NCBI GenBank assembly: GCA_946410535.1
Contig: CAMKAR010000051.1
Location: forward strand, 1 to 10,150
Source of the DNA: an uncultured Bacteroidales bacterium
GTDB taxonomy: Bacteria; Bacteroidota; Bacteroidia; Bacteroidales; F082
Reading direction: 5' to 3'
DNA length: 10,150 bases
The stretch's first letter is position 1, and each line of letters starts with the position of its first letter. Of the stretch, positions 4,126-10,150 are shown piece after piece. Below the pieces are notes generated by a model. It was not told where the DNA came from. It saw nothing but the letters and a program-made list of their open reading frames with translations, and did no database searches. Made by a program: the position numbers and the translations under genes.

Positions 4126-5568
4126 ATGCAAACCACTGATATTCAAAACATATTAGCCAAATTAACCCATTCCATCGGGGAAACGCCCATCGAAATCCTG
4201 CCCATCGCAGCATCAGGCTCGGCGAGGAAATACTATCGAATCGTCACCGACAAGCGCAGCGTGATAGGCACTTACAGCGAAAACACGGAGGAAAACGAGG
4301 CTTTCATAGCTTTCAGCCAACATTTCCATGACTTGGGGCTGAACGTGCCCGAAGTCTTTGCCGTAAACGAAGATAAAACCTGCTATTTGCAAAGCGATTT
4401 TGGGGATGACAATTTGTTTGCCCATGTGCAGAAATCATTAATGGCTGGAGGTTTGGGTGAGAACGTCATCCAACTTTACAAGCAGGCTTTGAAACATTTG
4501 GTAAAATTCCAATACATTGGGCATCAGGGTCTTGACTACAGCAAAGCCTACCCCACCCCAAGTTTCGACCGACAAGCCATTTTGGACGACCTGAACTATT
4601 TCAAATACTATTTCGTGAAGCCACACGAGGAAATCGACTTCAACGAGACGCGCTTGGACAAGGATTTCTCAGCCTTCGCCGACTTCGTCAGCAAAGCCCC
4701 AAACGATTTTTTCATGTATCGTGATTTCCAATCGCGCAACATCATGGTCAAGGACAACGAATTGTATTTCATCGACTTCCAAGGCGGACGAAGAGGCCCA
4801 TTGAACTACGATGTGGTTTCGCTGCTTTACCAAGTGAAGGCGCAAATCCCGCAGGCTGTCCGCGACGAGCTTATCGATTATTACAAAACGGAGTTGGCGC
4901 AATATGTGAATCCCGAAGCCATCAAATTCGACCTTTACCAACCCTATTTCGTCTATCTAAGACTATTGCAAGTGCTTGGTGCATACGGTTTTAGAGGATT
5001 AATTCAAAAGAAATCGCACTTCATCGAGAGCATTCCCTACGCCCTGAAAGAATTGACAGTGTGGAACAAAAACCATCCACTAACCGACTACCCCGAACTC
5101 CAAAACGTCATCTCCAAACTATCAACTATTAACTACAAACTACCAACTCTAAACTCCAAACTAACAGTAACCATCAACAGTTTCTCCTTCAAGAAAGGCT
5201 ATCCCAACGACTTCAGCGGCAACGGCGGGGGCTTCGTGTTCGACTGTCGAGCCCTCCCCAACCCAGGCCGTGAACCCGAATTTAAGACCAAGACAGGCCG
5301 CGACTGGGAAGTCATCGACTATCTGATGGCCAAACCGCAAGTCCACGTTTTTTTTGACCATGTGAAAGCCATTGTTAGCCAAAGCGTTGACAATTACATA
5401 GAGCGTCATTTCAGCAACCTGATGGTCTCGTTTGGCTGCACGGGCGGACAACACAGAAGCGTATTCTTCGCCCAAACCATCTACGAATGGCTTAAGTCGA
5501 CCTATCCCGACATCAACTTGAAACTGAATCATATAGAACGCAAAATCACGGAGGAACGCAGCGTATGA
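4126..5568 (+). CDS. AmgK-like amino-sugar kinase fused to a RapZ C-terminal domain
   Basis: The N-terminal 330 residues are an aminoglycoside-phosphotransferase-fold kinase. The catalytic loop YRDFQSRN has Asp200 and Asn205, and the metal-binding Asp217 lies in FIDFQGGRRG. AmgK phosphorylates MurNAc or GlcNAc at the anomeric position. A low-complexity linker (about 331-346) leads to a RapZ C-terminal domain (about 347-472). That domain is recognised by VFDCRALPNPG (Asp373, Arg375), an FFDHV segment, and GCTGGQHRS (437-445). In E. coli this domain of RapZ binds glucosamine-6-phosphate and the small RNA GlmZ; the RapZ ATPase half is absent here. The 480-aa gene overlaps the MurU-like gene by 4 bp (ATGA), which supports a MurNAc or amino-sugar salvage role. 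The likely reaction is ATP + MurNAc giving MurNAc-1-P in the cytoplasm. Substrate is inferred from the neighbour; domain calls are firm. Confidence 0.9.
   Translation: MQTTDIQNILAKLTHSIGETPIEILPIAASGSARKYYRIVTDKRSVIGTYSENTEENEAFIAFSQHFHDLGLNVPEVFAVNEDKTCYLQSDFGDDNLFAHVQKSLMAGGLGENVIQLYKQALKHLVKFQYIGHQGLDYSKAYPTPSFDRQAILDDLNYFKYYFVKPHEEIDFNETRLDKDFSAFADFVSKAPNDFFMYRDFQSRNIMVKDNELYFIDFQGGRRGPLNYDVVSLLYQVKAQIPQAVRDELIDYYKTELAQYVNPEAIKFDLYQPYFVYLRLLQVLGAYGFRGLIQKKSHFIESIPYALKELTVWNKNHPLTDYPELQNVISKLSTINYKLPTLNSKLTVTINSFSFKKGYPNDFSGNGGGFVFDCRALPNPGREPEFKTKTGRDWEVIDYLMAKPQVHVFFDHVKAIVSQSVDNYIERHFSNLMVSFGCTGGQHRSVFFAQTIYEWLKSTYPDINLKLNHIERKITEERSV
5116..5164 (+). repeat. Seven 7-bp direct repeats forming the kinase-RapZ linker
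   Basis: Seven imperfect 7-bp units of the form nAACTnn run head to tail from 5116 to 5164 (AAACTAT, CAACTAT, TAACTAC, AAACTAC, CAACTCT, AAACTCC, AAACTAA). Three units make 21 bp, so the protein shows a 7-residue repeat (KLSTINY, KLPTLNS, KLT). The block falls exactly between the kinase and the RapZ-C domain. Confidence 0.85.
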
Positions 5569-6302
5569 ACAACGATATTGTAGCCATGATTTTGGCCGCC
5601 GGCCTCGGCACCCGTCTCAAAGAGCTGACCCACGATAAGCCCAAAGCCTTGGTCGAACTGAACGGCAAACCCTTGTTGCAACATTGCATCGAAAACTTGA
5701 TTACGCAAGGCTTCAGCCGCATCGTCATCAACGTGCACCATTTCGGCGAGCAAATCATTGATTTCATGATGCACCAACGTTTCGACGCCTACATCCAGAT
5801 TTCCGACGAGCGCGACCAACTGATGGACACAGGCGGAGGCATCGTCAAAGCCACACCGTTTTTCAAAGGAGCAAAAGCCGTTTTGGTGCATAACGTCGAC
5901 ATCATCAGCGACGTAAACCTCAAGCAATTAAGCGAGCAATTCATTGATTCAAAGGACGATGCATGGTTATTCACACAAGACCGAGAGACCAACCGCAAAC
6001 TGCTTTTCCGCGACGACGACCAACTCATTGGCTGGCGCAACAAGGCCGACGGCAGCTTCAAATGGGTCTACGACAGTTTCGGCGAGTACAAGGAGATGGC
6101 TTTCAGCGGGATGCACATTTTCCGCAGCGACCTCTTTGCCAATTTCGAATGCAAACCTCAGAGTGTCATTGACTTATATCTCACTTTAGCCAAGACAAAC
6201 CGCATCATTTCCAAGCCCATCCAACCCGCTTTTTGGTTCGATTTGGGCAAGCCTGAACAATTGACTTTAGCCGAAAACCATCTAAAAACGAAATCGAAAT
6301 GA
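5565..6302 (+). CDS. MurU-like sugar-1-phosphate nucleotidyltransferase
   Basis: The 245-aa product is a GT-A/Rossmann nucleotidyltransferase that joins a sugar-1-phosphate to an NTP and releases pyrophosphate. The N-terminal signature LAAGLGTRLKELTHDKPKA (residues 10-28) binds the nucleotide phosphates, with Arg17, Lys25 and Lys27 conserved. DTGGGI (88-93) contacts the base and sugar. Metal-binding aspartates are Asp112 (HNVDIISD) and Asp226 (FWFDLG). The length matches MurU (MurNAc-1-phosphate uridylyltransferase) and similar short enzymes, and it lacks the C-terminal acyltransferase domain of GlmU. Overlap with the AmgK-like gene (5565-5568) and the same order as the known AmgK-MurU recycling pair suggest it makes UDP-MurNAc from MurNAc-1-P, bypassing MurA and MurB. 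A mannose-1-phosphate or glucose-1-phosphate enzyme cannot be excluded from sequence alone. Confidence 0.87.
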   Translation: MNNDIVAMILAAGLGTRLKELTHDKPKALVELNGKPLLQHCIENLITQGFSRIVINVHHFGEQIIDFMMHQRFDAYIQISDERDQLMDTGGGIVKATPFFKGAKAVLVHNVDIISDVNLKQLSEQFIDSKDDAWLFTQDRETNRKLLFRDDDQLIGWRNKADGSFKWVYDSFGEYKEMAFSGMHIFRSDLFANFECKPQSVIDLYLTLAKTNRIISKPIQPAFWFDLGKPEQLTLAENHLKTKSK

Positions 6303-9199
6303 GTCACGAATCCTTTCTACATAAGTTAGCTGACCACATCCTGAGCCGCTACGACCTTTCAAACCAAGAACTTACGGTCGTATTTCCAAACAAACGCGCC
6401 GCCTTCTACTTGCGCAACGAGTTCAAGAAAACAAGCCAAGAAATATTGTGGCTCCCCCGAATGGTCTCCATTGAGGAGGCCGTCACGCAATGGAGCGGCA
6501 TCGAACTCGCCGACGACATCGAAATCCTTTTCGAGCTTATCGCCATCGACGCCCAGCTTCACGTCGAGCAAAGCAGCGACCTCAGCGTTTTTGGTAGCCA
6601 AGCCTCACAAATGGCCAAAGACTTCGACGAAATCGACCAATACGGAATCGATGCTCAACACGTCTTCAACTACGTCATCGAAAACAAGAGATTGGAATTC
6701 TGGAACTTCGACGAGGAAAAAGCCAAGGAGAAAGAGCTGAAATACCTTAGGTTTTTCAACTCGCTTTACCAATATTATCTCCGTCTTCACGAAGTGCTTT
6801 CGGCAAAGGGAAAAGGCTATTACGGAATGATAACCAGACATTTAGCGAATTTACCCGAAGAGGATTTGCTAAACAGATTAGGTGAAACTAAAGTCATCTT
6901 CGCCGGATTCAACGCCATGACCAAGACGGAAGAGCAAATCGTCAGCACCTTAATTAAGAACGGTAGGGCGGAAAGCCTCTTCGACTACGACCACTATTAC
7001 CTCGACAACCCGACCAATGAGGCTGGTTTCTTCGCCCGAAAATACCAGACGCGCCATCCCGAATGGCTGAAAAACGGTGTCGGCGACGCATTGCTAACCG
7101 AAGAGAAGCACATCCACGTCATCAGCGCAAACGGCAACGCATTGCAGACCAAGGCTTTGCAATCCAAATTACAAGAAAACCAAAGTCAAGGCCAAGCCGT
7201 CATCCTTGCCGACCAAAACCTACTGATTCCCACCCTGAACGCCATTCCCGCAACTGAGGCTTACCATGACTTCAAGGTCTCAATGGGCTATCCACTCGCA
7301 AAAACACCTGTCAACCAATTAATTAAAGAGTATTTCTCACTTCGTCGTCGCCATAAGATCACAAGGAAAATCACCGAAAACGGCGTTGAACGCACCGCCG
7401 AAGGTTGGTATATCTGGCCCGTCCTCCATCTCATGGAACTCGAAATCGTCAAAATCGTCTTCCCGCAAGATGAGACAGCCGCCTTCAGCCAATGGCGAAT
7501 CAAAGCCGTCAACTCGGGCAAGTTCATCTTCGAGGACAACGACATCGAGGCCATGAACGACATGCCCAACATTCGGAAATTCCTCAAAATCATCCTAATA
7601 GATGGCCCGGCATCGCCTTTGACAACACTGCACTCCATCAATGCAATTCTGGAATTCTTGGCCAGTCTGATACAGACAAACGGAGGGCAAAAGGAAACGG
7701 TTTTCCTGCTCAACCAAGTGAGTGGCATCGGGAAAATCGTCAGCCGATTGCAACAAATCGTTGAGAGCAACTCAAAATATATCAGCAACTTGCAAAGCCT
7801 CGAAATCCTATATCGTTTGCTAACGACGGGTGCATCCTTGAAACTCAACAGCAGCAGCACCGATGGTCTGCAAATCATGGGTCTGTTGGAGACGCGCAAC
7901 CTCGATTTTGAGCGTTTGCACCTGCTCAGCGTCAACGAGGGCATTTTGCCGCCCGACAAGTCGCAAGGCAGCTTCATCCCCCAATACATCCGTCGCGAAT
8001 GCGGGCTACCAGGTTATGCCGAGAGTCAGGCTGTGGTGGCCTACCATTTCTATCACCTCTTGCAAAACGGAAAAGACATATACCTCTATTTCAACAACTT
8101 GGGAGAGACATCAGGCGGGGAAGCCAGTCGTTTCATCCTACAAATCAAACACGAATTGGCAAAAAACGCCAACATCCATTTCCATGAAGAGAGCTTCGTG
8201 AGCCTCACCACGCCTTCCATCGAGGTCAAGGCACTCAGCGCAGAAAAAGACGATGATACACTTCAAAGGTTGCACTATCTCATTGAAAATGAAGCAAAAG
8301 GTTTGTCTCCCTCTTCCCTGTCGACTTATCTCAACTGTCCGCTGAAGTATTTCCTGAAATATGTTGCCCAAATCGAGGACAACAGCACCGAGGAGGATGT
8401 CGGTGTCAACATCATCGGGACGGTCATCCACGACACCTTGGAATTTCTCTTCACCGACTATCTTCCTCAGGACGGAAAACTCCAAGTCATCGACAAGACG
8501 CTTTTCGACGAGAGAATCAAGCCGTTATGGAAGCAGAAACTGGCCCAAGCCATCGAGCAGAACATGCCCAACGGATTGCCCGATGTTGGCTTCAACTACC
8601 TCAACCACGTCACCATCGAGCAGCAGATTGTGAATTACCTGAACTACACTTCAAACCAACTGAAAAACAACGATTTGACCATCATCACAACCGAGGGCAA
8701 GCTTCAGGCAACTCCCTTCGGGAAATGCCGCATCGCAGGTCGTGCCGACCGAATCGACCGTTTCGGCGGCATCGTCAGAGTGATTGACTACAAGACCGGA
8801 CATGTCGACAACGCCGACCTAAAGGTGCCCGTCCGCCACAAGAGCGAAAGCCACTTGGACTACCTGCGACAGATTCCGGACAAGGCGCTCCAGCTGCTCC
8901 TCTATAAATACATGTATCTCAAGGAGAATCCATCGCTCAGGCCCGAACAAGTGACCGGAGCCATCCACGGACTGAAATATGCCCACGCCATCGACTTCGG
9001 CCTCTCGAAAGCAATGCCCAAGAAAGACGACAGCGATGCCGATGTCAACTTCTTGGACGACAGCACTTTCCTCAACGACATGGAACACTTGATTGAAGCC
9101 GCAGTCACCGAAATGCTCGACACGACAACGCCTTTCGTCCAAGCCCAAGACGACAAGAAATGCCGCTATTGCGACTTTAAGGGGATTTGCAAGAGGTAA
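6299..9199 (+). CDS. AddB-like PD-(D/E)XK nuclease with Fe-S cluster motif
   Basis: The 966-aa protein resembles the AddB subunit of AddAB-type helicase-nucleases, which process double-strand DNA ends for recombination. The N terminus (LTVVFPNKRAAFYLRNEF, about 24-41) is the AddB-type helicase-like start but has no Walker A motif, so ATP-driven unwinding here is unlikely. A UvrD-like C-terminal helicase remnant is seen around NLDFERLHLLSVNEGILPP. The nuclease domain has His711 (GTVIHDTLE), Asp817 (GRADRID), Asp830 and Lys832 (VIDYKTG), and the QLLLYKY motif. Four cysteines, Cys680 (LNCPLKY) and Cys955, Cys958 and Cys964 at the very C terminus (CRYCDFKGIC), have the spacing of the AddB/Dna2-type 4Fe-4S nuclease. 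It overlaps the MurU-like gene by 4 bp. An AddA-type helicase partner is not in this window. Confidence 0.87.
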   Translation: MSHESFLHKLADHILSRYDLSNQELTVVFPNKRAAFYLRNEFKKTSQEILWLPRMVSIEEAVTQWSGIELADDIEILFELIAIDAQLHVEQSSDLSVFGSQASQMAKDFDEIDQYGIDAQHVFNYVIENKRLEFWNFDEEKAKEKELKYLRFFNSLYQYYLRLHEVLSAKGKGYYGMITRHLANLPEEDLLNRLGETKVIFAGFNAMTKTEEQIVSTLIKNGRAESLFDYDHYYLDNPTNEAGFFARKYQTRHPEWLKNGVGDALLTEEKHIHVISANGNALQTKALQSKLQENQSQGQAVILADQNLLIPTLNAIPATEAYHDFKVSMGYPLAKTPVNQLIKEYFSLRRRHKITRKITENGVERTAEGWYIWPVLHLMELEIVKIVFPQDETAAFSQWRIKAVNSGKFIFEDNDIEAMNDMPNIRKFLKIILIDGPASPLTTLHSINAILEFLASLIQTNGGQKETVFLLNQVSGIGKIVSRLQQIVESNSKYISNLQSLEILYRLLTTGASLKLNSSSTDGLQIMGLLETRNLDFERLHLLSVNEGILPPDKSQGSFIPQYIRRECGLPGYAESQAVVAYHFYHLLQNGKDIYLYFNNLGETSGGEASRFILQIKHELAKNANIHFHEESFVSLTTPSIEVKALSAEKDDDTLQRLHYLIENEAKGLSPSSLSTYLNCPLKYFLKYVAQIEDNSTEEDVGVNIIGTVIHDTLEFLFTDYLPQDGKLQVIDKTLFDERIKPLWKQKLAQAIEQNMPNGLPDVGFNYLNHVTIEQQIVNYLNYTSNQLKNNDLTIITTEGKLQATPFGKCRIAGRADRIDRFGGIVRVIDYKTGHVDNADLKVPVRHKSESHLDYLRQIPDKALQLLLYKYMYLKENPSLRPEQVTGAIHGLKYAHAIDFGLSKAMPKKDDSDADVNFLDDSTFLNDMEHLIEAAVTEMLDTTTPFVQAQDDKKCRYCDFKGICKR

Positions 9200-9200
9200 G

Positions 9201-9491
9201 TCAGTTCAACACAATCTCCTTGACGACATCCTTCCCGACCCGCTCGTTCAAGTTCTTCATCAACAGCGATTTGGAATAAGCCAGTTCGCTACGCAATGCA
9301 TCGGAATCGACGCGCACAAAGAGCACGCCTTTCCTGATGGAGACGTCAATGGTGTGGGAGGCAATGAACGTCCCGACCACCTGGGGCCAGGCATCAACGG
9401 CTTTCATCTCGTCCAAAAAGTCAGGCCCCTTGTGCATGACGATGAATTCCTTGATGAGGTCGCCCAATTTCTGTACTTCATAGTAGACCAT
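9201..9491 (-). CDS. DUF721 / DciA-like protein
   Basis: The 96-aa product is a DUF721 protein. In many bacteria lacking DnaC or DnaI, the DUF721 protein DciA helps load the replicative helicase DnaB. The visible match is the short KH-like domain: LGDLIKEFI at the start, the AWPQVVGTFIASHT segment, and a strand pair ending in LFVRVDSDALRSELAYSKSLL (in two parts), then a C-terminal VGKDVVKEIVLN. The ATG at 9491 overlaps the end of recF by 14 bp, so translation is probably coupled. The order recF then DUF721 is common in bacteria and supports a replication or repair role. The stop codon at 9201-9203 is one base from the stop of the convergent nuclease gene. Family call is good; helicase loading is inferred from the family. 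Confidence 0.85.
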   Translation of the reverse strand: MVYYEVQKLGDLIKEFIVMHKGPDFLDEMKAVDAWPQVVGTFIASHTIDVSIRKGVLFVRVDSDALRSELAYSKSLLMKNLNERVGKDVVKEIVLN

Positions 9492-10150
9492 CGTGACCTC
9501 CTATCTCCTTGACACTGCCCTTTTCCACCTCGAAAATCTTGTGGTCGATGTTGGTGTTTTCAAATAGTTTCTCCACCCTACCCTGTTGAGTGTCAGTGAT
9601 AAACACTTGGCCAAAATGGTCGTCGCCAACCAAGCGGACAAGTTTCATCACACGTTGGTCATCGAGCTTGTCGAAGATGTCGTCCAAAAGCATGATGGGC
9701 TTGTAGCCGATTCTTTGGTAGTTGAAATCGAATTGCGCCAATCGGATGGAGACCACGAACGACTTTTGCTGTCCCTGCGAGCCAAAACGCTTCACGGGGT
9801 GGCCATCAAGCGTAAACTCCAAGTCGTCCTTGTGGATTCCCACATTGGTATAGCCCGAATAGCGGTCGTGCATCAGGCTTTCCTCAAGCAAGGCATCGAG
9901 CGGCTTTTCGTCCAATCGCGACAGATACGCCACATCCACCTTCTCAGTGCCACCCGACACGATTTCGTAATAATGCTGGAAAATGGGCAGGAAATCCACC
10001 AAAAACTGGTGGCGCTTGGCATGGATGTCGTCGGCAAACTGAGCCAATTGGGCTTCCCAAAGGCGCAACAACTCACGATCGAAAGTGCGGGTTTCGGCGA
10101 ACTGCTTCAGCTGGATATTTCGTTGTAGCAAGGCGCGGTTGTATTTCAGC
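9478..10150 (-). CDS. recF: RecF, DNA replication and repair ATPase (C-terminal part; 5' end outside window)
   Basis: RecF is an SMC/Rad50-like ABC ATPase that, with RecO and RecR, loads RecA at single-strand gaps. About 224 C-terminal residues are visible and the frame stays open through the right edge, so the start and the Walker A motif lie beyond the window; the Met at 10131 is internal (YNRALLQRN precedes it). Diagnostic motifs are GIHKDDLEF, the ABC signature FGSQGQQKS, the Walker B strand PIMLLDDIFDKLD with its D-loop, and FITDT. The usual order of these motifs and the length from the signature to the C terminus are normal. Its stop (9478-9480) lies inside the start of the DUF721 gene, a 14-bp overlap. 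No frameshift or missing residue is seen. Confidence 0.97.
   Translation of the reverse strand, partial: LKYNRALLQRNIQLKQFAETRTFDRELLRLWEAQLAQFADDIHAKRHQFLVDFLPIFQHYYEIVSGGTEKVDVAYLSRLDEKPLDALLEESLMHDRYSGYTNVGIHKDDLEFTLDGHPVKRFGSQGQQKSFVVSIRLAQFDFNYQRIGYKPIMLLDDIFDKLDDQRVMKLVRLVGDDHFGQVFITDTQQGRVEKLFENTNIDHKIFEVEKGSVKEIGGHDGLL

Noticed and set aside
7288..7989. 233-aa minus-strand ORF inside the AddB-like gene
   Set aside because: It is a shadow of a long, motif-supported gene and its composition (rich in Ser, Arg and Leu) looks like antisense reading.
9586..10128. 180-aa + strand ORF opposite recF
   Set aside because: recF motifs on the minus strand are unmistakable; this is an antisense frame with no domain of its own.

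Overview
The window looks like a chromosomal segment of a Bacteroidales-type Bacteroidota bacterium. Upstream regions carry Bacteroidota promoter signals (TAnnTTTG -7 boxes) instead of E. coli-type boxes, and Shine-Dalgarno sites are weak or absent. The gene content also fits the phylum: an amino-sugar kinase fused to a RapZ-C domain, followed by a MurU-like nucleotidyltransferase; an AddB-like Fe-S nuclease; and a DUF721/DciA gene overlapping the end of recF. The species cannot be named from the sequence alone.

Layout. At 1-261 (+) is the 3' end of a small two-helix membrane protein gene. Its stop codon overlaps that of a Fic/DOC gene on the other strand. From 3045 down to 255, all on the minus strand, lie four accessory genes. 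Three form a tightly overlapped unit: an XRE regulator, an ImmA/IrrE zinc peptidase and a PIN-like protein. The fourth is the Fic gene, which has its own promoter. An uncharacterised 127-aa gene (3155-3538, +) is transcribed divergently from the XRE gene. Between them, a perfect 10-bp inverted repeat overlaps both promoters and is a likely operator. The AT-rich stretch 3539-4125 holds two small minus-strand ORFs (56 aa credible, 63 aa doubtful), an 18-bp palindrome carrying a -7 box on each strand, and the promoter of the next operon.

From 4126 to 9199 (+) is a three-gene operon joined by two 4-bp ATGA overlaps. It encodes an AmgK-like sugar kinase with a C-terminal RapZ-C domain, a MurU-like sugar-1-phosphate nucleotidyltransferase, and a 966-aa AddB-like nuclease. 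The first two plausibly carry out MurNAc salvage (MurNAc to MurNAc-1-P to UDP-MurNAc). The third is a DNA repair protein and does not obviously belong to that pathway. The operon converges on DUF721/DciA and recF (minus strand) with one base between the stop codons; recF runs off the right edge.

The most interesting parts are the XRE/ImmA/PIN module with its divergent operator and orphan gene, which resembles a toxin-antitoxin or stress-switch locus, and the kinase-RapZ-C fusion, whose interdomain linker is built from a 7-bp DNA repeat. No RNA gene, CRISPR array, insertion sequence or origin is visible.
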